A DNA stretch of 64,000 nucleotides from Paenibacillus sp. FSL R5-0623 (GTDB taxonomy: Bacteria; Bacillota; Bacilli; Paenibacillales; Paenibacillaceae), in assembly GCF_037974265.1 (NCBI RefSeq), contig NZ_CP150233.1, positions 3,224,001 to 3,288,000 on the forward strand, read 5' to 3'. Of this stretch, positions 32,641 through 41,273 are shown piece after piece (positions within the stretch are counted from its first letter, which is position 1; every line of letters starts with the position of its first letter). Made by a program: the position numbers and the translations under genes. Under the pieces are notes generated by a model that saw nothing but the letters and a program-made list of their open reading frames with translations, was not told the origin of the DNA and did not search any database.

Positions 32641-33498
32641 ATGACTCAAAAAACAATACGTCTGCTTATGCCACAATGGCAAGGTGGAGATAATCCGAAC
32701 TACTCTTTTGGAGCGGAACTGCTTGCTTGGCTCGCACCTGACAATAATCAACCTCTCATTCATGTTCCTGTTGAGGCTTATGATGGAACACCTCTGGTAA
32801 GCGAGAACGGGATAAAAGGCAGAACACAGCTACTTCAGCAATTGCTGGCTGCCCAGCATATTATTCAAGCTCACCAGCCTGATCGCATTGTCATGTTTGG
32901 TGGTGACTGTTTGGTTGAACAAGCCCCGTTTGCTTATTTAAATGAACGATATGGCGGAGAACTTGGTTTGATATGGATTGATGCTCACGGTGATTTGGTT
33001 AGATACGAAGGTTATGACAACGGTCATACTTTACCGCTCGGGAACCTTCTTGGGGAAGGAGATCCGGAGTTTGCCAAACATGTGAGTGTCCCTTTGAAGC
33101 CTGAACATGTCTTCATGGCCGGGTTGACAACCCTCACGGAACAGGAAACCGAAGTGATTCAAAGATTGGGTATCCGAACGGCTGGAACTGAAGAATTAAC
33201 CCATGACATGGATTCGATTAAGAAGTGGATTAAAGTGACTGGTATCAAACATCTGGCAATTCACCTTGATCTGGATGTGCTTGATCCCAACATGTTCCGT
33301 TCACTGTTATTCGCCAAACCAGGGGAACCTTATGTGTTTTCACCAGCGGGAACCATGCAAATACCTCACTTGCTACATCTGATCAAAGAACTGTCTGAAG
33401 AAACAGATGTAGTTGGATTAGGAATAACTGAGCATATGCCGTGGGATGCCATTAAATTGAAGCATTTGCTTGGAGAAATTCCTATTTTGAACCAGTGA
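32641..33498 (+). CDS. arginase/agmatinase/formiminoglutamase-family hydrolase
   Basis: A 285-residue member of the ureohydrolase fold. Metal-binding motifs are present: GGDC (His replaced by Cys), WIDAHGDLV and HLDLDVLDP. These hold a binuclear Mn site for hydrolysis of guanidino-type substrates. The GGDC variant in place of GGxH, and control by a HxlR regulator rather than an arginine-catabolism one, argue against a classical arginase; a guanidine-compound or formimino-substrate hydrolase is possible. AAAGGAGATATACG before the ATG is a strong ribosome binding site. Confidence 0.85.
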   Translation: MTQKTIRLLMPQWQGGDNPNYSFGAELLAWLAPDNNQPLIHVPVEAYDGTPLVSENGIKGRTQLLQQLLAAQHIIQAHQPDRIVMFGGDCLVEQAPFAYLNERYGGELGLIWIDAHGDLVRYEGYDNGHTLPLGNLLGEGDPEFAKHVSVPLKPEHVFMAGLTTLTEQETEVIQRLGIRTAGTEELTHDMDSIKKWIKVTGIKHLAIHLDLDVLDPNMFRSLLFAKPGEPYVFSPAGTMQIPHLLHLIKELSEETDVVGLGITEHMPWDAIKLKHLLGEIPILNQ

Positions 33499-33518
33499 TA
33501 TAGGTTATAAGTCGCCAG

Positions 33519-33542
33519 AATATATCAGGATCCTGATATATT
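33519..33542. promoter_or_regulatory. 24-base perfect palindrome upstream of MFS gene
   Basis: Half-site AATATATCAGGA followed directly by its exact complement, in the 145-base gap before the MFS gene. No T-run follows, so an operator is more likely than a terminator. Confidence 0.5.
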
Positions 33543-33643
33543 AAGTCAATATTGAGGAAGATCATCAATAGAAATATCAATATTATTATATGGGTGGTTC
33601 AATGCAAATCAGAATTCAAACAAACTGAGGAGAGTACACCCAG

Positions 33644-34822
33644 ATGGTCACGTTATTGTTAATCATTATTTATCTCGCATTTATAGGGCTGGGATTACCT
33701 GATGCTTTACTTGGCAGTGCCTGGTCCGTTATGAAACACGATATACATGCGACAACAGAAATGGCTGGTTATATATCTCTAATCATTTCATTTAGTACGG
33801 TAGTGTCAAGTCTGTCTGCCAGCCGATTGTTACACCGGTTCGGAACGGGTAAAGTCACATTGTTCAGTATCCTCTCAACAACGATCGCGCTATTGGGATT
33901 CTCATTCTCTGAGAATTTTGTGTTTTTACTGATTCTGGCGATCCCTCTCGGTCTCGGTGCAGGTTCGGTGGATGCGGCACTAAGTAATTATGTAGCATTG
34001 CATTTCAAAGCCAAGCATATGAACTGGTTGCATTGTTTCTGGGGAATTGGCGCAGTGACAGGCCCACTCGTTATGGCATATTGGCTGAATCAAGCAAACA
34101 ACTGGCGTGCAGGATACGTTACTGTGGGGTTGATTTTGCTTGGGATCGTGGTGGTCTTATTATCAACTTTGTCTCTATGGAGGACTTTTGAGAAGGGAAG
34201 AGTAGAGGGTTCAGGTGATGAGAAGAAACGCGTAAGCAACCGTGAGGCCATACGTATCCCCGGCGTGAAAATGTCGATGCTTGCGATGCTCTGTTACAAT
34301 GGTTCCGAAACTGCTGCCGGTCTGTGGATGGCTTCTTTCTTCATTGTTAGCAAAGGAGTTTCTCCAGGTACTGCCGCAGCACTATCCTCCCTATTTTTCA
34401 TTGGCATTATCTTGGGACGCGTAATCTCAGGTTTTCTTTCGACTCATGTATCCAGTAAAAATCTCATCAGGTATGGTGGAATCGTTGGATGCGTCGGACT
34501 GGTTATCCTGGTTATGCCGATTCCTTATTGGATTGCCGCAGGGGCTTTATTTATCGTGGGATTGGGCGGAGCACCGATCTATCCGAGCATTGTTCATGCG
34601 ACACCGGAACGCTTCGGTGAGAAGGCATCTCCAAGTGTAATTGGACTTGAAATGGCCAGTGCCTATACAGGTTCAACACTCATCCCGTTGGGTATGGGGC
34701 TTATAGCCAGCCAATGGGGAATGTCAATGATACCCCTAATCCTGCTGATTCTGTTCAGTGTCATGTTCGTGGCTACAGAGCTGGTTAACAGAAACAACAA
34801 GGCTACGCGCCTGACCGTTTAG
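33644..34822 (+). CDS. MFS transporter
   Basis: A 392-residue, 12-helix major facilitator. It starts at the first helix (LLLIIIYLAFIGLGLPDALLGSAW), has the loop motif SASRLLHRFGTGKV between helices 2 and 3 and a charged central loop (residues ~185-205). The pattern resembles FucP/YfmO-like sugar or drug carriers, with GLGAGSVDAALSNYVALHF typical of the fucose/hexuronate-permease branch. Substrate not defined. AGGAGAG precedes the ATG. It might be co-transcribed with the arginase-family gene, but the palindrome in between suggests its own control. Confidence 0.88.
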   Translation: MVTLLLIIIYLAFIGLGLPDALLGSAWSVMKHDIHATTEMAGYISLIISFSTVVSSLSASRLLHRFGTGKVTLFSILSTTIALLGFSFSENFVFLLILAIPLGLGAGSVDAALSNYVALHFKAKHMNWLHCFWGIGAVTGPLVMAYWLNQANNWRAGYVTVGLILLGIVVVLLSTLSLWRTFEKGRVEGSGDEKKRVSNREAIRIPGVKMSMLAMLCYNGSETAAGLWMASFFIVSKGVSPGTAAALSSLFFIGIILGRVISGFLSTHVSSKNLIRYGGIVGCVGLVILVMPIPYWIAAGALFIVGLGGAPIYPSIVHATPERFGEKASPSVIGLEMASAYTGSTLIPLGMGLIASQWGMSMIPLILLILFSVMFVATELVNRNNKATRLTV

Positions 34823-34861
34823 CTCTTGCTATAGGTCATTATGGCTCTGCCACTATACAAC

Positions 34862-34892
34862 AAAGGAACAACCATCGCTGGTTGTTCCTTTT
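34862..34892. terminator. bidirectional terminator
   Basis: AAAGGAACAACCA stem, TCGC loop, TGGTTGTTCCTTTT, between convergent MFS and uppP genes. Confidence 0.85.
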
Positions 34893-34908
34893 GGTGTGTG
34901 GACTTTTT

Positions 34909-35721
34909 TTATAAGAAAATCAGCAACAAAGTACCTGCGGCAAAACAGTAATACGAAAAGTATTTCAGGTTGCCTTTGGCCATAATGCCCATAAACCATC
35001 TCATGGAGAAATACGTGACGAAGAGCGTCGTGATGAATGCGATCAGATAAGGGATAGCCAGTTGTGACCGATTCGGATCATTGGCGATGTCGGATACCCC
35101 CATAATGAGTCCACCAATACTTATGGGAATGTACAACATGAAGGAGAACTTCAAAGCTGTTTCCTGTTTCATGCCGACAGCGATGGACGCAATTACAGTT
35201 GCACCTGAGCGGCTAATGCCCGGAATAAGAGCGACTGCCTGAGCCAGACCTACCAACAATGCATCTTTCGTAGACAGATCACCGTCTTGCTTGCGACCAC
35301 GGAGATTACGAATCAGCCATAAGGCAACCCCGGTGATCAATAGCGCGATGGAAACGGTATATACGGACGAGAAAATTTCTTCAATCCGGTCCTTGAACAG
35401 GACTGCAACGACAGCAGCAGGGATCGTACCAATAATTATGTATAAGCAAAACATGAAGTCTGCTCGATATTCTTCTTTACGAGTACGTAGGTAACCTAGT
35501 GCACCAATGATCAACTTTTTGATATCTTCCCGGTATATAAAAATAATAGCGATGAGTGATGCCGTGTTCGTTAAAATCTCAAATGACAATCCATTCTGCT
35601 TGATGCCCATGAGTTTCTGAGCGATGATCAGATGACCGCTTGAGGAGACGGGGATTGGCTCCGTCGCACCCTGGACAATACCTAAAAACAAATACTTTAT
35701 CCACAATATAATCTCTTCCAT
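34909..35721 (-). CDS. uppP: undecaprenyl-diphosphatase UppP/BacA
   Basis: A 270-residue integral membrane phosphatase that recycles undecaprenyl diphosphate to the monophosphate carrier for peptidoglycan and teichoic acid assembly; extra copies give bacitracin resistance. Both signature motifs are intact: [15 protein letters not shown] (Glu- and Ser/His-containing) and [10 protein letters not shown] with the catalytic Arg. Eight hydrophobic helices fit the family. The common Q/E position reads ATEPIP rather than LTEFLP, a variant seen in Bacilli. Single gene, ATG start, AAGGAGG upstream. Confidence 0.95.
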   Translation of the reverse strand: MEEIILWIKYLFLGIVQGATEPIPVSSSGHLIIAQKLMGIKQNGLSFEILTNTASLIAIIFIYREDIKKLIIGALGYLRTRKEEYRADFMFCLYIIIGTIPAAVVAVLFKDRIEEIFSSVYTVSIALLITGVALWLIRNLRGRKQDGDLSTKDALLVGLAQAVALIPGISRSGATVIASIAVGMKQETALKFSFMLYIPISIGGLIMGVSDIANDPNRSQLAIPYLIAFITTLFVTYFSMRWFMGIMAKGNLKYFSYYCFAAGTLLLIFL

Positions 35722-35887
35722 GTTTTCCTCCTTGAATACGTTTCATTGGCTTTCCAATGTGTTCCTTTATTTGTATTATTATTTACTCTATTGATGATAG
35801 CTGTTTAACGTGGTGACTTGCAAGTTAGAATTCATAGAGTGAGTGAAATAAACTTGTCTTGTAAAAACATTCAGAGCATGTTATCGT

Positions 35888-35902
35888 TGATAACGATTAT
35901 CA
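35888..35902. promoter_or_regulatory. Fur box
   Basis: TGATAAC-G-ATTATCA, a 7-1-7 inverted repeat one base away from the Bacillus Fur consensus (TGATAAT-N-ATTATCA), 26 bases before the start of an iron-siderophore binding protein gene. Confidence 0.75.
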
Positions 35903-35927
35903 ATATCAATGAAGAGGTGGGTTTATT

Positions 35928-36956
35928 TTGCTGAAACAGAGAACACCAATATGGTTCATGATGGCACTCATCTTGCTACTAGTACTGAGTGCATGTGGAC
36001 AGTCTGCCAAGACCAATAGTACAACCGCGGACAGCACCAATGCAGCTGCAGATACAGAAACCAAGACGGACTCGAATGCAGCGTCTTCCGCTGAAACCAG
36101 TGCCACTACTGAAGAAGAGCTCGTTACATATCAATCGGATGCAGGCGAAGTACAGGTACCGAAGAATCCTAAGCGCATTATTGATTTGACCTCATTTTCG
36201 ACAGGCTACTTTGTAGCCCTGGATGCACCGGTAGTCGGCGCTTTATCAGGAGCGATGAACAACAAATATATCAAGGATCAACTTGCAGCAGCGGGTACCA
36301 GTGATCTGGGTGAAGAGCCTACACCAGAAAAACTAATCAGTTTAAAACCCGACTTATTTATTGTGTACACTGGAACAGAAGGCATCGACAAGCTGGAGCA
36401 GATTGCACCTGTCGTACAGATTACATTTGGAAAGCGTGATTTCAAGGATCTAATGCTTGAAATGGGTAAGCTCACCAATAGAGAAGACGCAGCTAAAGCT
36501 TGGAATGCTAACTGGGAAGCGAAGATCAACGAACTGAAGCCCAAGGTTCAGGAAGCTGTAGGCGATCGCACCGTTTCCATACTGAATCCGTACGCCAAAG
36601 GATTATTTGTATTTGGTCATAACTATGGTCGAGGCGGTGAAATTATTTACGGGGAGTTTGGTCTCAAGGCACCAGCCAAGGCCCAAGCTGAAGCGATTGA
36701 CAGTGGGACTGGATGGGCTTCAATCTCCATGGAACTATTACCGGAGTATGCAGGTGATATCATCTTTACCAGCCCGTGGTCGGGAGATACAACTGATCCC
36801 AAGATCGTATATGACAATACATTGTGGAAGAACTTGCCTGCGGTGAAGGCAAATCATGTGTTCCAGCTTGACCCAACTTCAGACTCGTACAACGATCCGT
36901 TAACGTTGGAAGGTCAGCTGCAATTTATTTCCGATAGCCTGCTTACCGCGAAGTAA
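35928..36956 (+). CDS. iron-siderophore ABC transporter binding lipoprotein
   Basis: A 342-residue class III substrate-binding lipoprotein (FepB/FhuD/YhfQ type). The lipobox is VLSA-Cys, then a Ser/Thr/Ala-rich linker of ~40 residues, then the Fe/B12-binding domain starting VPKNPKRIIDLTSFSTGYFVALD, with LISLKPDLFIVYTG and a C-terminal NLPAVKANHVFQLDP. It captures ferric siderophore outside the cell. The start is TTG with GAGGTGGG seven bases upstream. A Fur box precedes it. No permease or ATPase genes follow, so it must dock with a transporter encoded elsewhere. Confidence 0.92.
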   Translation: MLKQRTPIWFMMALILLLVLSACGQSAKTNSTTADSTNAAADTETKTDSNAASSAETSATTEEELVTYQSDAGEVQVPKNPKRIIDLTSFSTGYFVALDAPVVGALSGAMNNKYIKDQLAAAGTSDLGEEPTPEKLISLKPDLFIVYTGTEGIDKLEQIAPVVQITFGKRDFKDLMLEMGKLTNREDAAKAWNANWEAKINELKPKVQEAVGDRTVSILNPYAKGLFVFGHNYGRGGEIIYGEFGLKAPAKAQAEAIDSGTGWASISMELLPEYAGDIIFTSPWSGDTTDPKIVYDNTLWKNLPAVKANHVFQLDPTSDSYNDPLTLEGQLQFISDSLLTAK

Positions 36957-36983
36957 GATTAGACTGCATAAATGGTATTACTG

Positions 36984-37025
36984 GAGCATTTCCAAACGTC
37001 GTTACAAGACGGGGAAATGCTCTTC
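36984..37025 (+). terminator. terminator after siderophore-binding gene
   Basis: GAGCATTTCC / GGAAATGCTC stem with a ~19-base loop and TTCTT tail. Confidence 0.7.
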
Positions 37026-37066
37026 TTATGAGCTTAGAATGTATATACGTTGATCCTGGATGGATT

Positions 37067-37095
37067 TTGACCAATGTAATTAAGCTTGATACAAT
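37067..37095 (+). promoter_or_regulatory. sigma-A promoter of marR-type gene
   Basis: TTGACC (37067-37072), 17-base spacer, TACAAT (37090-37095). Confidence 0.65.
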
Positions 37096-37141
37096 AGGAT
37101 AACAGCTGGTGGACATTAAATATCAAGTGGGGTGATCTAGA

Positions 37142-37567
37142 TTGCAGCAAAAGAGTGAACGTTTGGATGTTTGGTTGGCTTTCTCTAACATTCATACCCA
37201 TCTGAACGAGAAGCTGGAACAAGCTCTGCTTCAACAATATGACTTATCCTTGAAGGAATTTTATGTGTTAAATTTCATATATAATGCGGAGGGTAAGGAA
37301 TTACGCCTACAACAACTTCAAGAACTGGTGGGGTTGAGCCAAAGTGCTACTTCTAGGCTCGTCGTTAGGATGGAAGCCAAAGACTGTGGGGCGCTGGAAA
37401 GACATGCATGTGAAGATGACCGGCGTGGCATTTACACTCGTATTACGGAGCTTGGAGAGAATAAATACAAGAAAGCACTTCAAACGTTTAATCAGGTCTT
37501 GCAAACTGAATTGGAACAGGATGGATTTGAGACTCGATTAGAGAACCTCACTAAAGAATTGTTCTAA
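37142..37567 (+). CDS. MarR-family regulator
   Basis: A 141-residue winged-helix regulator. The recognition region reads LRLQQLQELVGLSQSATSRLVVRMEAKDCGALERHACEDDRRGIYTRITELG, with the DDRRG wing of MarR proteins. Two Cys lie at the start of the wing (DCG and HAC), where they could sense thiol-reactive agents. TTG is the only start near GGGGTGATC and also fits the family N-terminus. Two genes follow on the same strand (rhodanese-like and NamA), but a separate promoter at 37616 stands between. Confidence 0.9.
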   Translation: MQQKSERLDVWLAFSNIHTHLNEKLEQALLQQYDLSLKEFYVLNFIYNAEGKELRLQQLQELVGLSQSATSRLVVRMEAKDCGALERHACEDDRRGIYTRITELGENKYKKALQTFNQVLQTELEQDGFETRLENLTKELF

Positions 37568-37580
37568 GGCCAGGGTGAAT

Positions 37581-37607
37581 ATAGGGTAATGTAGTCATTT
37601 ACCCTAT
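37581..37607. promoter_or_regulatory. inverted repeat ATAGGGTAA-N9-TTACCCTAT
   Basis: Perfect nine-base arms just upstream of the promoter at 37616. No T-run on the + strand, so an operator (perhaps for the MarR protein encoded upstream) is as likely as a terminator. Confidence 0.45.
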
Positions 37608-37615
37608 AAGAAGAC

Positions 37616-37644
37616 TTGACACTCCTTAATATATCCTTTAAATT
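37616..37644 (+). promoter_or_regulatory. sigma-A promoter of the rhodanese-like gene and namA
   Basis: Consensus TTGACA (37616-37621), 17-base spacer, TAAATT (37639-37644). The ~120-base leader contains AAAGGAGG at 37690-37698 ahead of an 11-codon TTG-initiated ORF, which may be chance. Confidence 0.6.
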
Positions 37645-37765
37645 AAATGCATGCGCATGAATTCAATATAGATGCGGTGAATCATGTATAAAGGAGGCAC
37701 TGAGTAGACTTTGATCCGAAACAAAATTTTCGACGATATCAGATGAGTTAAGAGAGGGCTATACA

Positions 37766-38110
37766 ATGATTATGTTGATGCTTTTGACCTTCATTTTAGG
37801 TATCTTCATTGTTGTACGTCAATTTTGGCCACTGCGCAATCTTGAATATATAGATTATCAAGTATTTCTCAGACAAGAGCGTGATTTTCGGCAATATAAA
37901 GTGATCGATATTCGAGATGCGACGGATTATATGGCTAATCCTACTCCGGATACGATTAATATCTCATTGGGGCGCCTTGCTTTCACATGGGAAAAATACC
38001 TTCTTCGAGAAGATAACGTAATTATAATGTCACCTGGTATGCTTAAATCCAAAAAGGCTGTTCGTATTTTGCGAAAGCATGGGTTTGAATGTCTTTATGT
38101 GATGAAGTAA
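37766..38110 (+). CDS. membrane-anchored rhodanese-like protein without catalytic Cys
   Basis: A 114-residue protein: one N-terminal transmembrane helix (~2-20) and a small rhodanese-like domain (VIDIRDATDYMANPTPDTINIS as the conserved first half). In active rhodaneses the active-site loop holds Cys (CxxGxRS). Here the equivalent loop reads MSPGMLKSKKA, with Ser in place of Cys, so sulfur transfer is not expected. It may bind a partner or act as a regulatory relic. AGAGAGGG precedes the ATG. It shares a promoter with the NamA gene 112 bases downstream. Confidence 0.8.
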   Translation: MIMLMLLTFILGIFIVVRQFWPLRNLEYIDYQVFLRQERDFRQYKVIDIRDATDYMANPTPDTINISLGRLAFTWEKYLLREDNVIIMSPGMLKSKKAVRILRKHGFECLYVMK

Positions 38111-38222
38111 ATGAACTAAAAGATAAATGCGTGTTCTTAATCATACGGAATTATTAAGCGAAGGCACTTTTTTGATGCTTGCGCATGCATTTTTATTTCA
38201 TGAAAAGGGGAGTTTTATTTTG

Positions 38223-39245
38223 ATGACAGATTTGTTTAGTCCATATTCTTTTAAAAGCCTGGAGCTTAAAAACCGTGTCGTAATGGCACCAATGTGCCAA
38301 TATTCAGTTGAGCAAAAAGATGGTATTGCAACAGATTGGCATTATATGCACTACGTTAGTCGTGCCGTGGGAGGCACAGGTCTCATTATCATTGAAATGA
38401 CAGATGTGGAGCCGGATGGCCGGATCTCAGATTATGATCTTGGGTTATGGTCAGATGAACAGATCCCGGCTTTGAAACGAATCGTAGATGCATGTCACAG
38501 TTATGGTGCCAAGGTCGCTATCCAAATCGCTCATGCGGGCCGCAAAGCAGAAGATGCCGAGGTTCCAGTAGCTCCATCGGCGATCGCCTTTGATGAGAAT
38601 TCCAAGCAACCTCGAGCGCTTACAACGGACGAAGTAAAAGGAATGGTTGAAAAATTCCGGAGTGCAGTAGCGCGTGCTGTGAAAGCTGGTTTTGATGCGA
38701 TTGAGCTTCATGGCGCACATGGATATCTGATTCATCAGTTCCATTCTTCACAAACAAACAAGCGAGAAGACGAATATGGTCAAGATTTAACGTTATTCGG
38801 ACGGGAGATCATTCAGGCTGCAAAGGCAGAGATGCCAAAAGCCATGCCCCTGATGATGCGTATTTCAGCTAAGGAATACGTCGAGGGTGGCTATGGCATT
38901 AACGAAAGTTCCGAGTTTGCCAAAGCTTATAAAGAGGCAGGCGTTGACGTATTTGATATCTCATCTGGTGGCGAGGGACCTATTGGTGCATCGGGCAGAC
39001 CAGGAACTCACGCAGCTTATCAAGTACCTCTCGCTAAAGCAATCAAAGAAGCTCTTGAAGTGCCCGTGATTGCTGTTGGAAGACTGGACGATCCGAAATT
39101 GGCGAATGCAGTTATCGGAAATGAAGAAGCCGATCTCGTTGCAGTCGGAAGAGGGCTGTTAAGAAATCCTTACTGGGCTTTGGAAGCTGCGTCTGCTTTG
39201 CGCAAGACAACGGACGTTCCAAAACAATATACGACTGGTTTTTAA
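38223..39245 (+). CDS. namA: NADPH dehydrogenase NamA (old yellow enzyme, YqjM type)
   Basis: A 340-residue FMN enzyme that reduces activated C=C bonds of unsaturated aldehydes, ketones and nitro compounds with NADPH. The short YqjM-type features are present: MAPMCQYSV with Cys25 and Tyr27, DWHYMHYVSRAVGG, the His pair region HGAHGYLIHQFHS, and SGGEGPIGASGRPG. The ATG at 38223 (MTDLFSPYSFKSLELKNRVV) fits the 338-residue B. subtilis protein; a longer in-frame extension from 38127 lacks a ribosome binding site. YqjM is induced by electrophiles, matching the neighbourhood of redox regulators. Confidence 0.95.
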   Translation: MTDLFSPYSFKSLELKNRVVMAPMCQYSVEQKDGIATDWHYMHYVSRAVGGTGLIIIEMTDVEPDGRISDYDLGLWSDEQIPALKRIVDACHSYGAKVAIQIAHAGRKAEDAEVPVAPSAIAFDENSKQPRALTTDEVKGMVEKFRSAVARAVKAGFDAIELHGAHGYLIHQFHSSQTNKREDEYGQDLTLFGREIIQAAKAEMPKAMPLMMRISAKEYVEGGYGINESSEFAKAYKEAGVDVFDISSGGEGPIGASGRPGTHAAYQVPLAKAIKEALEVPVIAVGRLDDPKLANAVIGNEEADLVAVGRGLLRNPYWALEAASALRKTTDVPKQYTTGF

Positions 39246-39301
39246 TGTATTAAAGACTTCACGTTAACGATTTAATGATCTTCATTAATCCTTGCATAGG
39301 G

Positions 39302-39338
39302 AAGGACTCCGACTGACAAAACAGAAGGAGTCCTTTTT
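39302..39338 (+). terminator. terminator after namA
   Basis: AAGGACTCC / GGAGTCCTT stem with 16-base loop and T-run. Confidence 0.8.
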
Positions 39339-39385
39339 GGGATTAAACTAGACAAGGTAAAGGAACGATATTAGCCAGTAACCAG

Positions 39386-40309
39386 TCAAGAGATGGTAGT
39401 CGTTTCATCGGCTCTGCCTCTCAAGCGTTTAATATCTTCTCTGGGCGGAAAACCGAACATGCGGGAATATTCACGACTGAATTGGGAAGGGCTCTCATAA
39501 CCTACCTGAAATGCTACATCTGCTGCATCGGTGGACTTGGATAATAACAAGCGGCGAGCTTCTTGCAGCCTAAGTTGTTTTTGAAACTGAATCGGGCTCA
39601 TGGCAGTCACTTCTTTAAAATGTCTGTGCAGTGAGGCAGTACTCATATTTGCCAAATCCGCCAATTCCTCAACCCGAAAATTCTGATCAGAATGTTTCAT
39701 AATATATTCAATAACGTCTCTGATGCGATAGGTATGGCTGCCCTCCATGGCAGCTTGTTCCAGAGCAATCCCATGTGGACCTTTCAGAACTTTATAGAGA
39801 ATTTCCTTTTTGAACAAAGGAGCGAGTAGTGGGATATCTTCCGAATGATTCTCCAACAAACGGGCTAACCTGACAACCGCATCCAGCAGAGACGGCTCAG
39901 CTTGGCTGACAAACATCGCACGTCTCGTTGTTTTCCGCGGTCTTGCTGGGAAATCGGAATGGTTCAATACCTCCAGAATCTCACTGGATGTGAATTCAAG
40001 TTTCAGGGCCAGATAGGGGGCCTCAGACGAGGCTTGAATCACTTGTCCACTAACCGGCAAGTCAACGGTTGCCACGATATAACTTCCTGGACCATACCGG
40101 AAACGATCCTGTCCCAGCAGTACCTCCTTCTCACCCTGCAAGATAATGCAGAAGGATGGTTCATTCACTCTAAATATAGGTTCAGTAACGACCGATTCAC
40201 GGATTAGAAATAATGAAGGGATCGCCGTCAGGTGCACCCCATCCTTGTCAGAATAACGGTCAATGAATGTGGTTAATTCGTTCTGTTGTTCGTGTATTTG
40301 ATCAGACAT
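39386..40309 (-). CDS. AraC-family regulator (YqhC-like)
   Basis: A 307-residue regulator with the AraC_N cupin-like domain (IPSLFLIRESVVTEPIFRVNEPSFCIILQGEKEVLLGQDRFRYGPG) and a C-terminal double helix-turn-helix (FRVEELADLANMSTASLHRHFKEVTAMSPIQFQKQLRLQEARRLL ... AADVAFQVGYESPSQFSREYSRMFG). In enterobacteria the related YqhC senses aldehydes and activates alcohol dehydrogenase/AKR genes. ATG 40309 is preferred because AAAGGAG lies before it; the reported frame extends further upstream without support. The target may be the nearby oxidoreductases, but none is immediately divergent. Confidence 0.88.
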   Translation of the reverse strand: MSDQIHEQQNELTTFIDRYSDKDGVHLTAIPSLFLIRESVVTEPIFRVNEPSFCIILQGEKEVLLGQDRFRYGPGSYIVATVDLPVSGQVIQASSEAPYLALKLEFTSSEILEVLNHSDFPARPRKTTRRAMFVSQAEPSLLDAVVRLARLLENHSEDIPLLAPLFKKEILYKVLKGPHGIALEQAAMEGSHTYRIRDVIEYIMKHSDQNFRVEELADLANMSTASLHRHFKEVTAMSPIQFQKQLRLQEARRLLLSKSTDAADVAFQVGYESPSQFSREYSRMFGFPPREDIKRLRGRADETTTIS

Positions 40310-40550
40310 GCAAAGTTCTCCTTTTTCCCTCACAACATAATAATCACATTCTATCGTATATTGACCGAAGGCGGTAGAAAACGGATAGGAATAGGCAAAC
40401 ATTTGATGTGAATGGATAAGACATTCTGATTGCTGGTTGCATATTCACAATTACACAGGTCATGATATACAACAAGTACAGAAGATATACACTTACGGTT
40501 CAGCTAATACATGATCAGATGAGAATGAAAAGAGGCATTTGCATCTTTTA

Positions 40551-40590
40551 TTTACTGATCGTTCCCGATGTGTTAGATTGATTTTGGGAG
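40551..40590 (+). promoter_or_regulatory. promoter element of TetR gene, shared with SDR gene at 49250
   Basis: TTTACT (40551-40556), 17-base spacer, TAGATT (40574-40579). The 40 bases 40551-40590 match 49141-49180 at 36 positions, including the spacer, which goes beyond what two unrelated promoters would share. Probably contains the TetR operator. Confidence 0.65.
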
Positions 40591-40599
40591 GGAAGTCGA

Positions 40600-41181
40600 A
40601 TGGCTAGAAGTAAAGAGTTTGAAGTGAACGAAGTATTGGATAAAGCAATGAAGATCTTCTGGGAACAAGGTTACGAGAAGACGTCGATGAGTGACCTGGT
40701 TGAGCATATGGGAATTCATCGCAGAAGTATATATGATACATTTGATGACAAACATTCGCTGTTTTTGCAGGCAATGGATCGTTACAGAGGTAAGGTCAGC
40801 ACCACATTACTTGCAGAAATCAAGGCATCCAAGACGGCAGTGGAAGCACTGGATAAAATTTTCGATGTTATGATCAGTGAAGCAGAGGAGACACCATCGG
40901 GTTGTTTGATCGTGAACTCGGCCGTGGAGCTAGGCGCACGTGATCAGGAAGTGGACAACCGATCTCTTGAATCGTTTAACGAAGCTGAGCGAATGTTCGA
41001 GCAAATTATTCAATGGGGGCAGCGGGAGGGAGAATTCTCTTCTGATCATGATGCGAAGGAAATGGCAGAGTACCTGCACAATATTTCTGTCGGCATCAGA
41101 GCCATGGCAAGAACCTCGATGGATAAAGAAAAATTAAATCGTATTATCCATGTATCGATGAAACTTTTGAAGAAAAGATGA
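40600..41181 (+). CDS. TetR-family regulator
   Basis: A 193-residue regulator with the DNA-binding part EVLDKAMKIFWEQGYEKTSMSDLVEHMGIHRRSIYDTFDDKHSLF and a C-terminal ligand domain containing two Cys regions (PSGCLIVNS). GGGAGGGAAG lies before the ATG. Its promoter carries a 40-base element almost identical to that in front of the SDR gene at 49250, so it probably represses itself and that SDR. No adjacent exporter or enzyme is in the same unit. Confidence 0.9.
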   Translation: MARSKEFEVNEVLDKAMKIFWEQGYEKTSMSDLVEHMGIHRRSIYDTFDDKHSLFLQAMDRYRGKVSTTLLAEIKASKTAVEALDKIFDVMISEAEETPSGCLIVNSAVELGARDQEVDNRSLESFNEAERMFEQIIQWGQREGEFSSDHDAKEMAEYLHNISVGIRAMARTSMDKEKLNRIIHVSMKLLKKR

Positions 41182-41196
41182 GTAGAGACATATCAC

Positions 41197-41243
41197 AAAA
41201 AGTAGCTTGAAATCCGTTAGAGGACTTCAAGCTACTTTTTTGT
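41197..41243. terminator. bidirectional terminator
   Basis: AAAAAGTAGCTTGAA stem and its complement ending in six T, between the convergent tetR and merR genes. Confidence 0.85.
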
Positions 41244-41273
41244 GCGCTATCTTAGAAAATAAAGCATGAACCA

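Noticed and set aside
37711..37746. 11-codon TTG-initiated ORF behind AAAGGAGG before the rhodanese-like gene
   Set aside because: Spacing to the ribosome binding site is long and the peptide (MIRNKIFDDIR) has no leader-peptide signs; kept only as a remark in the promoter entry.
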